Source: an uncultured Ferrovum sp. (GTDB taxonomy: Bacteria; Pseudomonadota; Gammaproteobacteria; Burkholderiales; Ferrovaceae). From it: 34,909 bases of DNA. Of this stretch, positions 18,490 through 27,663 are shown piece by piece. The notes beneath the pieces were generated by a model. That model did not search any database. It had not been told where the DNA came from and was given only the letters and a program-made list of their open reading frames with translations. The translations under genes and the position numbers were made by a program. The stretch is from assembly GCA_903863375.1 (NCBI GenBank), contig CAIPBT010000151.1, positions 1 through 34,909 on the forward strand, in the 5' to 3' direction. How positions within the stretch are numbered: the first letter of the stretch is position 1; the number at the start of each line of letters is the position of its first letter.

Positions 18490-19755
18490 ATGCTAGTTGA
18501 GGTGAAAGTCCCCGCGCTGTCGGAATCGGTCTCTGAGGCCACCCTGCTGTCCTGGCACAAGCAGGCGGGCGAACGTGTCGAACGCGACGAGAATCTGATC
18601 GACATCGAGACCGACAAGGTCGTGATGGAACTGCCTGCCCCGGTCGCCGGGGTGCTGGTGGAAGTCATCAAGGGTAATGGCGGCATGGTGGCCAGCGAGG
18701 AAATCATCGCGCGCATCGACACCGAGGCGGTTGCCACCAAGGGCGCGGCGCCCGTAGCCCCGGTGGCCAGCGCAGCCCCGGCTGCCAGCACGGCCCCGGC
18801 CGCAGCGGCCCCGGCAGCAGGGGATGCCATTGCCCTCCCGGCTGCGCGGAAGGCGCTGGCCGAGGCCGGGTTGGACGCGAACGACGTGACCGGTACCGGT
18901 CGGGGCGGGCGTGTGACCAAGGGGGATGTGCAGGAGCATTTGGCCAAGCCCGCCGCCGCGCTAGCGGCGGCGCCTGCCGCGCCGGCACGTGCAACCTCGC
19001 TCGCCAGCACGCCCACGCCGGCTGCCGTGACCGGCCTGCAGCGTGCCATGGCGCAACGCCCGGAAGAGCGGGTACCGATGTCGCGGCTGCGTCAGCGTGT
19101 GGCCGAGCGTCTGGTGGAAAGCCAGTCGACGGCGGCCATCCTGACCACTTTCAACGAGGTCAACATGGCCCCGGTGATGGATCTTCGCAACCGCTACAAG
19201 GATGCCTTCGAGAAGGCCCATGGCGTGAAACTCGGGTTCATGTCCTTTTTTGTGCGGGCCGCCGTGCACGCCCTGAAAAAATATCCGATCGTGAATGCGT
19301 CGGTGGATGGCAATGACATCGTCTACCACGGGTACTTCGACATTGGCATTGCCGTGGGTTCGCCACGCGGACTGGTGGTGCCGGTGCTGCGCGACGCCGA
19401 TCAGATGTCGATCGCGCAGATCGAGAAGACCATCAATGACTTCGGCCAGCGGGCCAAGAACGGCAAGCTGGGCATCGAGGAACTGACTGGCGGCACCTTC
19501 TCGATCTCCAACGGCGGCACCTTCGGTTCGATGCTGTCCACGCCGATCATCAACCCGCCGCAATCAGCCATCCTGGGCGTGCATGCCACCAAGGAGCGCC
19601 CGGTGGTCGAGAATGGCCAGATCGTGATCCGGCCGATGAACTACCTCGCCATGTCGTATGACCATCGCATCATCGATGGTCGTGAGGCGGTGCTGACGCT
19701 CGTCGCCATCAAGGAAGCGCTGGAAGACCCGGCGCGCCTGCTGCTCGACCTGTAA
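18490..19755 (+). CDS. sucB: Dihydrolipoyllysine succinyltransferase (E2) SucB
   Basis: SucB forms the core of the 2-oxoglutarate dehydrogenase complex and transfers the succinyl group to CoA. The 421-residue protein has one lipoyl domain (1-75) with lipoyl-lysine K43 in [12 protein letters not shown], an Ala/Pro-rich flexible linker, a peripheral-subunit-binding domain (about 110-148, [19 protein letters not shown]), a second Ala-rich linker and the catalytic domain from about 190. The active-site motif is DHRIIDG with H392 and D396. CAGGAG lies upstream of the ATG. sucA precedes and lpdA follows, giving the complete E1-E2-E3 set. Confidence 0.98.
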   Translation: MLVEVKVPALSESVSEATLLSWHKQAGERVERDENLIDIETDKVVMELPAPVAGVLVEVIKGNGGMVASEEIIARIDTEAVATKGAAPVAPVASAAPAASTAPAAAAPAAGDAIALPAARKALAEAGLDANDVTGTGRGGRVTKGDVQEHLAKPAAALAAAPAAPARATSLASTPTPAAVTGLQRAMAQRPEERVPMSRLRQRVAERLVESQSTAAILTTFNEVNMAPVMDLRNRYKDAFEKAHGVKLGFMSFFVRAAVHALKKYPIVNASVDGNDIVYHGYFDIGIAVGSPRGLVVPVLRDADQMSIAQIEKTINDFGQRAKNGKLGIEELTGGTFSISNGGTFGSMLSTPIINPPQSAILGVHATKERPVVENGQIVIRPMNYLAMSYDHRIIDGREAVLTLVAIKEALEDPARLLLDL

Positions 19756-19759
19756 ACAA

Positions 19760-19821
19760 CCGCGCCCGCCGGAAGCGGCAATCCCCGTCCTGCGGCAACG
19801 CGGGACGGACCCGCGCCCGCC
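19760..19821 (+). other. GNRA-type hairpin flanked by 11-bp direct repeats in the sucB-lpdA gap
   Basis: A 10-bp stem, CCGTCCTGCG (19785-19794) with CGCGGGACGG (19799-19808), has one U-G pair and closes on a GCAA tetraloop. It is flanked by two exact copies of CCGCGCCCGCC at 19760-19770 and 19811-19821. No T-run follows, and the lpdA ribosome binding site lies about 20 bases further on. An RNA structural role is likely; the flanking repeats resemble the layout of a small repeat element. Confidence 0.6.
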
Positions 19822-19854
19822 AGTCCGGCAGGCGTCGTTTTCAAGGAGCAAAAC

Positions 19855-21276
19855 ATGTTTGATCTCGTCGTCGTCGGTGGTGGCCCCGGCGGTTACATTG
19901 CGGCGGTGCGTGCAGCGCAACTTGGCATGAAGGTGGCCTGCATCGATGCGTGGAAGAATGCCAAGGGCAAACCCAGCCTCGGCGGCACCTGCCTGAACGT
20001 TGGCTGCATTCCGTCGAAAGCGCTGCTCGAATCGTCGGAAAACTACGAGCGCGCCGTTCACAAGTTTGCGGATCACGGCATCAAGGTGGGCGCGGTGACG
20101 ATCGACATGGCCACCATGCAGAAGCGCAAGGACAAGATCGTCGACCAGCTGACCGGCGGGGTTGCCTACCTGTTCAAGAAGAACAAGATCACGTCGATCC
20201 ATGGGCTGGGCCGCTTCGTGGGGCGCGAAGGCGAAGCGATCGTGCTGGAGGCGGTGGACGGAGAGTCGGTCACCCGGGTGGAAGGACGCCAGGTGATCAT
20301 TGCCACGGGTTCGGTGCCGCGGGCGATACCGGCTGCCCCTGTCGACCAGATCAACATTCTCGACAATGCCGGGGCCCTGGCGCTGGCAGAAGTGCCGAAG
20401 CGTCTGGGCGTGATCGGTTCCGGCGTGATTGGCCTGGAGATGGGCAGCGTCTGGGGCCGGCTCGGTGCCGAAGTCACGCTGCTGGAAGCCATGGACGGTT
20501 TCCTGCTGGCAGCCGATGAGCAGGTGGCGAAGGAAGCGCACAAGATCTTCACCAAGGAACAGGGCATGCGCCTGGAACTCGGCGCCAAGGTTACCGGCGT
20601 GAAGCAGGGCAAGAAGGGCCTGACGGTGAGCTATGAGCAGGGCGGCAAGACCAGCACGCTCGAGGTCGACAAACTGATCGTGGCGGTTGGCCGGGTGCCG
20701 TTCACCGATGGCCTGCAGCTGGACCGCATTGGTCTGGCCGTCGACAGCCGTGGTTACGTTCCGGTGGATGACCACTGCCGCACGACGGTCCCGGGTGTGT
20801 GGGCCTTGGGTGATGTGGTGCGCGGACCGATGCTCGCGCACAAGGCCGAGGAAGAGGGCGTTGCCGTGGCCGAGCAGATCGCCGGGCAGAAGACGCACAT
20901 CGACTTCAACACGATTCCCTGGGTGATCTATACCGCGCCGGAAATCGCCTGGGTGGGACAGAACGAGCAGCAGCTCAAAGCCGCCGGGGTGGACTATCGT
21001 GCCGGTAGTTTCCCGTTTGCTGCCAATGGTCGGGCCAAGGGCCTGGGCGAGACCGCCGGTTTCGTCAAGATGCTGGCCGACCGCAAGACCGACCGCATCC
21101 TCGGCGTGCACATCATCGGCCCGTTTGCTTCGGAGCTGATCAGCGAGGCCGTGGTGGCGATGGAATTTGGTGCCAGCAGCGAAGACATCGCCCGCATCGT
21201 GCACGCCCATCCTTCGTTGGGTGAGGTGTTTCACGAGGCTGCCCTCGCCGTCGATGGTCGCGCGCTGAACATGTGA
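19855..21276 (+). CDS. lpdA: Dihydrolipoamide dehydrogenase (E3) LpdA
   Basis: E3 re-oxidises the dihydrolipoyl groups of E2 with FAD and NAD+. The 473-residue protein has the FAD fold [13 protein letters not shown], the redox-active disulfide C46/C51 in [15 protein letters not shown], an NAD-binding [13 protein letters not shown] segment and the C-terminal dimer-interface pair H452/E457 in [16 protein letters not shown] precedes the ATG. It directly follows sucB, so it probably serves the 2-oxoglutarate dehydrogenase complex. Unlike some neisserial E3 proteins it has no lipoyl domain of its own at the N-terminus. Its stop overlaps the next start. Confidence 0.98.
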   Translation: MFDLVVVGGGPGGYIAAVRAAQLGMKVACIDAWKNAKGKPSLGGTCLNVGCIPSKALLESSENYERAVHKFADHGIKVGAVTIDMATMQKRKDKIVDQLTGGVAYLFKKNKITSIHGLGRFVGREGEAIVLEAVDGESVTRVEGRQVIIATGSVPRAIPAAPVDQINILDNAGALALAEVPKRLGVIGSGVIGLEMGSVWGRLGAEVTLLEAMDGFLLAADEQVAKEAHKIFTKEQGMRLELGAKVTGVKQGKKGLTVSYEQGGKTSTLEVDKLIVAVGRVPFTDGLQLDRIGLAVDSRGYVPVDDHCRTTVPGVWALGDVVRGPMLAHKAEEEGVAVAEQIAGQKTHIDFNTIPWVIYTAPEIAWVGQNEQQLKAAGVDYRAGSFPFAANGRAKGLGETAGFVKMLADRKTDRILGVHIIGPFASELISEAVVAMEFGASSEDIARIVHAHPSLGEVFHEAALAVDGRALNM

Positions 21277-22409
21277 TGGCGGGGCTGGCTCCTCCCTTGG
21301 CTCCGGCAGAGGCCGCCCTGGCCTCGGGTCCGGAGCCGGCGCGCTGGTACGCGGAATTCCGGCAGACCGCCGGTTTTGAGCCCGACGCGGCACAGGCCAA
21401 CGCCGTGGAGCGGCTGCAGGCCCTGCATCTGGCGTTGATTGCCTTCAAGCGCCGCCCGCGCGGCCTGATCGCGCGTACGTTGCAGCGGCATCAGCAGCAA
21501 CCGCCGCGAGGGTTGTATCTGTGGGGCGGGGTTGGCCGTGGCAAGTCGGCGCTGATGGACGCGTTTTTTGCCGGCCTGCCGTACCGGCGCAAGTGCCGGG
21601 TGCACTTTCACGTCTTCATGCGCGACGTGCATGCGGCGCTGCGTGCCCGTGCGGACGAGGCCGACCCCCTGGCCGGGGTGGCGGCCGACATTGCGCGCGC
21701 CAACCGTGTGCTGTGTTTTGACGAATTCCACGTCAGCGACATTGCTGATGCCATGATCCTGGCACGCCTGCTGGCCGGTCTTGCGGCGCATGGTGTGGTG
21801 CTGGTGATCACCAGCAACTATCCCCCCTCTGGCTTGTACCCCGATGGGCTGCAGCGTGAACGCTTCCTGCCGGCGATTGCGCTGCTGGAAGGGCAGGTGG
21901 ATGTCCTCTGCGTGGATGGCGGCGTGGATCACCGGCGCCGGGTCCTCGACCGCGACCAGGTATTTTTTGCGCCGCTGGATGTCTGGGCCGACGTCGCCCT
22001 GGGGGAACTGTTCCTGCAGGCCGCCGGGCGCCATGCCGTGAGTGGCACGGTCACCGTGCTCGGTCGCACCCTGGCGTGCCGGGGGCAGGCGGCCGGCGTG
22101 ATATGGTTTGATTTCGCGACCCTGTGCGGTACGGCGCGCAGTCAGCTCGACTACCTGCAACTGGCCGAGCAGCATGTCCTGGTGATCGTCTCCGGGGTGC
22201 CGCGCATGACGCCGGCCATGGCGGCCGAGGCTCGCCGTTTCACCTGGCTGATCGACATCCTGTACGACCATCACGTGCCCCTCGCCCTCTCGGCTGAGTG
22301 CGCGCTTGAGCAGCTCTATCCGGAAGGCCGGATGAGCGGTGAATTTGTGCGTACGGTGAGCCGCCTGCAGGAAATGCAGTCGGTCACCTGGCGCGAAGCA
22401 GCAGCCTGA
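21276..22409 (+). CDS. zapE: ZapE/AFG1-like ATPase
   Basis: A 377-residue P-loop ATPase of the ZapE/AFG1 family. E. coli ZapE acts at the division septum and the eukaryotic homologue in mitochondrial quality control. Walker A is GGVGRGKS (84-91) and Walker B is LCFDE (146-150), followed by the family pattern FHVSDIADAMIL and ITSNYPPSGLYPDGLQRERFLPAI. The ATG at 21276 shares its A with the lpdA stop (TGATG), which suggests re-initiation; a GTG at 21273 in the same frame is an alternative. No strong ribosome binding site is needed given the overlap. Linkage to the sdh-suc genes is common in betaproteobacteria, but a functional link is not shown. Confidence 0.95.
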   Translation: MAGLAPPLAPAEAALASGPEPARWYAEFRQTAGFEPDAAQANAVERLQALHLALIAFKRRPRGLIARTLQRHQQQPPRGLYLWGGVGRGKSALMDAFFAGLPYRRKCRVHFHVFMRDVHAALRARADEADPLAGVAADIARANRVLCFDEFHVSDIADAMILARLLAGLAAHGVVLVITSNYPPSGLYPDGLQRERFLPAIALLEGQVDVLCVDGGVDHRRRVLDRDQVFFAPLDVWADVALGELFLQAAGRHAVSGTVTVLGRTLACRGQAAGVIWFDFATLCGTARSQLDYLQLAEQHVLVIVSGVPRMTPAMAAEARRFTWLIDILYDHHVPLALSAECALEQLYPEGRMSGEFVRTVSRLQEMQSVTWREAAA

Positions 22410-22462
22410 GCGGAGGCGGACGCAGAGCCGCCCCGTGCCATCCGGAGAGAGGAGATCGACCC

Positions 22463-24364
22463 ATGAGTACAGCGGCCGTCCGCGCCTTCCACCAACGTTC
22501 GATTGAAGATCGTGAGGCGTTCTGGCTGGAACAGGCCAGTCTGATCGACTGGCAGACCCCGCCCACGCGGGCGTTGGACGACAGTCGCCTGCCCTTCGCC
22601 CGCTGGTACCCCGAAGGCCGCACCAACCTGTGCCACAACGCGGTGGACCGGCATCTGGCCACCCGGGGTGACCAGGCCGCCCTGGCCTATGTCTCCACCG
22701 AAACCGGGCGGGAGTTCACCTGGACCTACCGCGAATTGCATGCTGAGGTGCAGCGCTGCGCTGGCGTGCTGCAGGATCTGGGGGTGCGCACCGGCGACCG
22801 GGTGATCCTGTACCTGCCGATGATTGCCGAAGCCCTGGTGGCGATGCTGGCGTGTGCCCGCATCGGCGCGATCCATTCGGTGGTGTTCGGGGGGTTTGCG
22901 TCGGCCAGCCTGGCGACGCGGATCGATGATGCCCGGCCGACCGTGCTCGTTACCGCCGACGCCGGCATGCGCGGTGGTCGCATGATTCCCTACAAGCCGC
23001 TGGTGGATGCCGCACTGGCTGCGGCAGCGCATCCCCCGGCCAAGGTACTGGTGATCGATCGCGGACTGGATGCGGACAGCAGCCGGGTGGCAGGCCGGGA
23101 CGTCGATTATGCCGAAGCGATGGCCAGCGTCGGACAGCGCGAGGTGCCGGTGGTCTGGCTGCCCGGCGATGCCCCGTCCTACATCCTCTACACGTCGGGC
23201 ACCACCGGCCGGCCCAAAGGGGTACAGCGCGATACGGCAGGGTACGCGGTCGCCCTGGCAGCCTCGATGAAGTACATCTATGGCGGGCAGCCGGGCGAGG
23301 CTATGTTCACCACCTCCGACATCGGCTGGGTGGTCGGGCATTCCTACATCGTCTACGCGCCGCTGATCCATGGCATGACCACGGTGGTCTACGAAGGACT
23401 GCCGATCCGCCCCGATGCCGGCATCCTGTGGCGCCTGGTGGAGCGCTTCAAGGTGACTGTGATGTTCAGTTCGCCGACCGCCATCCGGGTGCTCAAGAAG
23501 CAGGATCCGGCCTGGTTGTCACGCTACGACACGTCGTCGCTGCGCGGCCTGTATCTGGCCGGCGAGCCACTCGATGAGCCGACCGCGCGCTGGATTTCCG
23601 ACAGCCTGCAGGTGCCGGTCACGGACAATTACTGGCAGACCGAAACCGGCTGGCCGATCCTCTCGGCCATGCCCGGGGTGGCCGACACCCCACGCAAGTT
23701 CGGCAGTCCCAGTTTTCCGGTGTATGGCTTCGACGTGCAACTGCTCGATCCCGATGGTCATCCGGTGCCGGTGGGCCAGAAGGGCGTGGTGGCCATCCGG
23801 CCGCCGCTGCCACCCGGCTGCCTGTCCACCGTCTGGGGCGATGATGCGCGCTTCGTGTCGACGTATTTCTCGTCGTTTTCCGGCCAGCAGGTCTATTCGT
23901 CCTTCGATTGGGGCGTGGCCGATGAAGACGGGTATTACTTCATCCTCGGGCGCACCGACGATGTGATCAATACCGCCGGACACCGGCTCGGCACCCGGGA
24001 AATCGAGGAGGCCGTCAGCGGCCATCCGGCCATTGCGGAGGTTGCTGTGGTCGGTGTGCAGGATGCGGTGAAGGGCCAGGTCCCCGTGGCCTTTGCCGTC
24101 CTGCGCGATGCCGCTGGTGCGGCCACGCCGGCAGCGGCTGAGGCGCTGGAGCGCGAAGTATTCCTGGCCGTGGATCAGGCACTGGGGGCCATCGGCCGGC
24201 CCGCCCGGGTGCATTTCGTCACCGTGCTGCCAAAGACCCGATCGGGCAAGCTGCTGCGGCGAAGCATCCAGGCGCTGGCCGAAGGGCGCGACCCCGGGGA
24301 CATGACCACGCTGGAAGATCCCGCTGCCCTGGAGCAGATCCGTCTTGCCCTGTTGGACCGATGA
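22463..24364 (+). CDS. prpE: Propionate-CoA ligase PrpE
   Basis: PrpE activates propionate to propionyl-CoA via propionyl-AMP, supplying the methylcitrate cycle. The 633-residue acyl-CoA synthetase has the ATP loop YTSGTTGRPKG (243-253) followed by VQRDTAGYAVAL, which distinguishes PrpE from acetyl-CoA synthetases, then NYWQTETGWPI and the C-terminal hinge FILGRTDDVINTAGHRLGT. The catalytic lysine is K596 in TRSGKLLRRS, the residue that is acetylated or propionylated in related enzymes. GAGAGAGGAG precedes the ATG. It is separated from the other prp genes by the whole sdh-suc block and has no visible copy of the prp operator upstream. Confidence 0.96.
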   Translation: MSTAAVRAFHQRSIEDREAFWLEQASLIDWQTPPTRALDDSRLPFARWYPEGRTNLCHNAVDRHLATRGDQAALAYVSTETGREFTWTYRELHAEVQRCAGVLQDLGVRTGDRVILYLPMIAEALVAMLACARIGAIHSVVFGGFASASLATRIDDARPTVLVTADAGMRGGRMIPYKPLVDAALAAAAHPPAKVLVIDRGLDADSSRVAGRDVDYAEAMASVGQREVPVVWLPGDAPSYILYTSGTTGRPKGVQRDTAGYAVALAASMKYIYGGQPGEAMFTTSDIGWVVGHSYIVYAPLIHGMTTVVYEGLPIRPDAGILWRLVERFKVTVMFSSPTAIRVLKKQDPAWLSRYDTSSLRGLYLAGEPLDEPTARWISDSLQVPVTDNYWQTETGWPILSAMPGVADTPRKFGSPSFPVYGFDVQLLDPDGHPVPVGQKGVVAIRPPLPPGCLSTVWGDDARFVSTYFSSFSGQQVYSSFDWGVADEDGYYFILGRTDDVINTAGHRLGTREIEEAVSGHPAIAEVAVVGVQDAVKGQVPVAFAVLRDAAGAATPAAAEALEREVFLAVDQALGAIGRPARVHFVTVLPKTRSGKLLRRSIQALAEGRDPGDMTTLEDPAALEQIRLALLDR

Positions 24365-24969
24365 TGGACCAGGCCGCCAACAAGGCCGCCCTGCGCGCCA
24401 CCGTGATCGGGCGGCGCGACGGCATGGCGGCCTCGCACCGCGCCGACGCCAGCGCAGCGCTGGACCGGCAGCTGCAGTCGCTGCCGGAATGGCAGGCAGC
24501 GCGTACCGTACTGCTCTATCTCGGGATTCGCAGTGAATACGATCCGCGACCGCTGGCTGCCATGGCACTTGCCTCCGGTCGTACCTTGGTCCTGCCCCGC
24601 ATGCTGCGCGCCGAGCATCGCCTGGAGGTGCGTCGGGTGAGCAATCTGACCACCGACCTGCTGGCCGGCGTCTGGGATTTGCAGGAACCCGATCCACAGT
24701 GCTGCCCGCTTGTCCCGCTGGCGGACATTGATCTGGTGCTGGTGCCTGGGGTTGCCTTCGACCTGGCCGGCGGACGGATGGGCTACGGCGCCGGATTCTA
24801 CGATCGCTTGCTTGCCCTGCCCGAGCTGGGCGCGGTCCGCGTCGCAGCGTTGTTTCGTGAACAGCTGGTGGCCGCCGTGCCGCGGGATTCGCACGACCTG
24901 CCGGTCGACCTGCTGGTGCTGCCCGATGGGCTGTGGCGTCTGCCGCCGCGATCCGGAGCCGAGACATGA
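24361..24969 (+). CDS. ygfA: 5-formyltetrahydrofolate cyclo-ligase
   Basis: The enzyme converts 5-formyltetrahydrofolate to 5,10-methenyltetrahydrofolate with ATP, returning a storage folate to the one-carbon pool. The 202-residue length is normal. The family signature is clear: VLPRML near residue 78, VLVPGVAFD (127-134) and GGRMGYGAGFYDRLL (137-151). It starts with ATGATG overlapping the prpE stop by four bases and lacks a ribosome binding site, so translation is coupled. The next gene again overlaps by four bases, so prpE, this gene and the hydrolase form one unit. Confidence 0.95.
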   Translation: MMDQAANKAALRATVIGRRDGMAASHRADASAALDRQLQSLPEWQAARTVLLYLGIRSEYDPRPLAAMALASGRTLVLPRMLRAEHRLEVRRVSNLTTDLLAGVWDLQEPDPQCCPLVPLADIDLVLVPGVAFDLAGGRMGYGAGFYDRLLALPELGAVRVAALFREQLVAAVPRDSHDLPVDLLVLPDGLWRLPPRSGAET

Positions 24970-25838
24970 TGCCCGTAGCCGAGCCTCGCCTGCACACCGT
25001 CGCGGTGCCAGCCACCGGACGGTGGCTGCAGATGGCCTACGCCGAATGGGGCGCCGCCGACAATCCCGAGGTGGTGCTATGCGTTCATGGCCTGACCCGC
25101 TGCGGCCGGGATTTTGACGCGCTGGCGCGCTATCTGGCGCCCCGCTTCCGGGTGATCTGTCCGGACATGCCGGGGCGGGGCCGGTCCGACTGGCTGCCGG
25201 CAGCCAGCGATTACAGCTATCCGCGGTATCTAAACGACATCTCGGTACTGCTCGCCCGCCTGCAGGTGGCCCGGGTGCATTGGGTCGGCACGTCGATGGG
25301 CGGCATACTGGGCATGATGGCGGCCGCCATGCAGGGTCATCCCCTGCGCAGCCTGGTGCTCAACGACGTCGGCATGCGTATTCCTGCCGCCGCCCTGCAG
25401 CAACTGGCCACTTACGTGGGCAAGGCCCCGACCTTCGACAGCTTTGCTGCGATCACGGAATACCTGGCCCGGGTGAACGCCGGGTTTGGCCGTCTCGACG
25501 CCATGCAGTGGGCCGAACTGGCCCGTCATACGACGCGCGAGGATGCGGCAGGGCGCTGGCAGGTTTGTTACGACCCGGCGATTGGCGCTGCCCTGCAGGA
25601 TATCCGCCAGGATATCGACCTGGAGCCGCTCTGGCGGTCGACACGGCTGCCTGCGCTGATCGTGCGTGGTGTCGAGTCAACCCTGCTCACCGCCGAGATC
25701 GTCAGCGGCATGCAGGCAATCCGGCCCGACGTCCAGGCCATCACGTTTTCCGGTTGCGGTCACGCGCCGGCCCTGCAGTCCCTGGAGCAGCTGGCGGTGG
25801 TGGCCGGCTTCCTCAGCGGACAGCGCTCGGTCGCCTGA
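24966..25838 (+). CDS. Alpha/beta-fold hydrolase
   Basis: A 290-residue single-domain alpha/beta hydrolase with no signal peptide, so cytosolic. The oxyanion-hole HG is at 41-42 (CVHGLTR), DMPGRGRSD at 67-75, the nucleophile S110 in GTSMGG, and the catalytic histidine H266 in GCGHAP. The usual acid after strand 7 (normally S-D in this context) reads S238-T239 in RGVESTLL, so the acid may be E237 or D134 (VLNDVG) instead. The substrate cannot be predicted. ATG at 24966 overlaps the cyclo-ligase stop and has CCGGAGCC upstream; a second ATG follows at once, and an in-frame start at 24933 would sit inside the previous gene without support. Confidence 0.9.
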   Translation: MMPVAEPRLHTVAVPATGRWLQMAYAEWGAADNPEVVLCVHGLTRCGRDFDALARYLAPRFRVICPDMPGRGRSDWLPAASDYSYPRYLNDISVLLARLQVARVHWVGTSMGGILGMMAAAMQGHPLRSLVLNDVGMRIPAAALQQLATYVGKAPTFDSFAAITEYLARVNAGFGRLDAMQWAELARHTTREDAAGRWQVCYDPAIGAALQDIRQDIDLEPLWRSTRLPALIVRGVESTLLTAEIVSGMQAIRPDVQAITFSGCGHAPALQSLEQLAVVAGFLSGQRSVA

Positions 25839-25842
25839 AGGT

Positions 25843-25858
25843 CCCCCCTTCCGGGGGG
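25843..25858 (+). terminator. Hairpin after the hydrolase gene, possible terminator
   Basis: Six C residues (25843-25848), loop TTCC and six G residues form a very stable hairpin just four bases past the hydrolase stop. There is no T-run after it, so it could be a weak intrinsic terminator or a 3'-end stabiliser for the zapE-prpE-ygfA-hydrolase message. Confidence 0.45.
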
Positions 25859-25900
25859 GAGCGAGTTGCGCCCGGGCTGGGTACACTGTGGGTCAGGTAA

Positions 25901-25948
25901 GCTGCCAAGCAGCGCGTGACCGGACCAGACGGGATGCCGTGGTCCGGT
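25901..25948 (+). promoter_or_regulatory. Hairpins in the etfB leader
   Basis: GCTGC-CAA-GCAGC (25901-25913) is followed by a long hairpin with arms ACCGGACCA (25919-25927) and TGGTCCGGT (25940-25948), extended by CGG/CCG around a GATG loop. The tail ATCATTTCT is followed directly by the GAGGAG ribosome binding site of etfB. The position allows control of etfB by attenuation or by masking, but no ligand or partner is evident. I see no good sigma70 promoter in the 133-base gap. Confidence 0.5.
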
Positions 25949-25971
25949 ACCATCATTTCTGAGGAGCCCGC

Positions 25972-26721
25972 ATGAAAATCATCGTCGCCGTCAAGCGCGT
26001 GGTGGATTACAACGTCAAAATCCGGGTGAAGGCCGACGGGTCGGGCGTCGAGACGGCCAACGTCAAGATGTCCATGAACCCCTTCGACGAAATCGCCGTG
26101 GAGGAAGCGGTCAAGCTGAAGGAGGCCGGGATTGCCAGCGAGGTGATCGCCGTGTCGCTTGGCAGCAGTGCCAGCCAGGAGACGCTGCGCAGCGCGCTGG
26201 CGATGGGGGTGGATCGTGCCATCCTGGTGGAAACCGAGGTCGATCTGCAGCCCCTGGCCGTTGCCAAACTGCTCGCCGCGCTGGCGCGGCGCGAACAGCC
26301 GCAGCTGATGATCCTGGGCAAGCAGGCAATTGATGACGATGCCAACCAGACCGGTCAGATGACGGCCGCGCTGCTGGGCTGGGCACAGGTCACCAATGCC
26401 TCGAAAGTCGAGATCGGCGCTGGCCGGGCGCGCGTCACCCGGGAGATTGACGGCGGCCTGGAAACCCTGACCGCGGCGCTGCCAGTGATCATCACCACCG
26501 ACTTGCGGCTGAACACGCCGCGCTATGCCACCCTGCCGAACATCATGAAAGCCAAGAAAAAGCCGCTCGAGACCCTGGCGCCGGCCGACCTGGGTGTTGA
26601 TCCGGCCCCGCGCCTGCGCGTGCTGGGGGTGGCCGAACCGGCCCGTCGCCAGGCGGGCGTGATGGTGAAGGATGTGGCCGAACTCCTGACCAAGCTGCGC
26701 AACGAAGCCAAGGTGATCTGA
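25972..26721 (+). CDS. etfB: Electron transfer flavoprotein beta subunit EtfB
   Basis: EtfB with EtfA takes electrons from acyl-CoA and related dehydrogenases and passes them to ETF-ubiquinone oxidoreductase. The 249-residue protein shows the family start [19 protein letters not shown], the segment [32 protein letters not shown] (AMP/dehydrogenase-contact region) and the C-terminal [19 protein letters not shown] precedes the ATG. Its stop overlaps the etfA start by one base (TGATG). Confidence 0.97.
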   Translation: MKIIVAVKRVVDYNVKIRVKADGSGVETANVKMSMNPFDEIAVEEAVKLKEAGIASEVIAVSLGSSASQETLRSALAMGVDRAILVETEVDLQPLAVAKLLAALARREQPQLMILGKQAIDDDANQTGQMTAALLGWAQVTNASKVEIGAGRARVTREIDGGLETLTAALPVIITTDLRLNTPRYATLPNIMKAKKKPLETLAPADLGVDPAPRLRVLGVAEPARRQAGVMVKDVAELLTKLRNEAKVI

Positions 26722-27650
26722 TGACAACCCTCGTGATTGCGGAACATTCCAACGGCGCCCTACGCGCCTCGACGCTCAACACCATCACTGCCGCCGCGCG
26801 CTTTGGTGCTGCCGTGACCGTGCTGGTGGCCGGCAGCGGTGCCGGCCCTGCTGCTGCCGCCGCCGCCAAGGTGCTGGGGGTGAGCCGGGTGCTGCACGCC
26901 GATGCGCCCCACCTGGCAGAGCAACTGGCCGAGGATCTGGCCAGTGTCGTGCTGGCTGCTGCCCCCGGCTTCAGCCAGATCGTGGCTCCGGCCACCGTGT
27001 TCGGCCGCAATGTGCTGCCGCGCGTGGCGGCCCTGCTCGATGTGGCGCAGATTTCCGATGTGGTGGCCATCGAAAGCCCGGACACCTTCGTGCGGCCGAT
27101 TTACGCTGGCAATGCGATGGCGCGCGTGCAGTCCACGGATCCGGTCCGGGTTCTGACCGTACGCCCGACCGCCTTTGATGCGGCGCCTGCGGAGGGCGGG
27201 ACGGCCACCGTCGACGTGCTCGCCGCGCCGCCCGCACTGGGGCTGACGCAGTTCGAGGGACGTGAGCTGACCGTTTCGGCACGGCCGGAACTGGCAGGGG
27301 CCCGGGTGGTGGTCTCGGGTGGGCGTGGCCTGCAAAGCGGCGACAATTTCCGGCTGCTCGAGGCGCTGGCCGACAAGCTCGGTGCCGCCATCGGTGCATC
27401 GCGCGCAGCCGTAGACTCGGGTTTTGTGCCCAACGATTACCAGGTCGGCCAGACCGGCAAGATCGTGGCGCCGCAGCTCTACATCGCCGTCGGTATTTCC
27501 GGCGCGATCCAGCATCTGGCCGGCATGAAGGACAGCAAGGTGATCGTGGCCATCAACAAGGATGCCGATGCGCCAATCTTTCAGGTTGCCGATTACGGCC
27601 TGGTGGCTGACCTGTTCGAGGCCGTTCCCGCATTGACCCAAGCCCTGTGA
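26721..27650 (+). CDS. etfA: Electron transfer flavoprotein alpha subunit EtfA
   Basis: The 309-residue alpha subunit carries the FAD domain in its C-terminal third: [46 protein letters not shown] and [16 protein letters not shown]. The N-terminal domain begins [13 protein letters not shown]. The start codon shares its A with the etfB stop, so the two subunits are translationally coupled. The acyl-CoA dehydrogenase gene that follows after 13 bases is the likely electron donor partner. Confidence 0.97.
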   Translation: MTTLVIAEHSNGALRASTLNTITAAARFGAAVTVLVAGSGAGPAAAAAAKVLGVSRVLHADAPHLAEQLAEDLASVVLAAAPGFSQIVAPATVFGRNVLPRVAALLDVAQISDVVAIESPDTFVRPIYAGNAMARVQSTDPVRVLTVRPTAFDAAPAEGGTATVDVLAAPPALGLTQFEGRELTVSARPELAGARVVVSGGRGLQSGDNFRLLEALADKLGAAIGASRAAVDSGFVPNDYQVGQTGKIVAPQLYIAVGISGAIQHLAGMKDSKVIVAINKDADAPIFQVADYGLVADLFEAVPALTQAL

Positions 27651-27663
27651 GACCGCAACAGCC

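Noticed and set aside
25860-25900. A promoter for etfBA (TTGCGC and TACACT)
   Set aside because: The two hexamers are about ten bases apart and other pairings fail on spacing.
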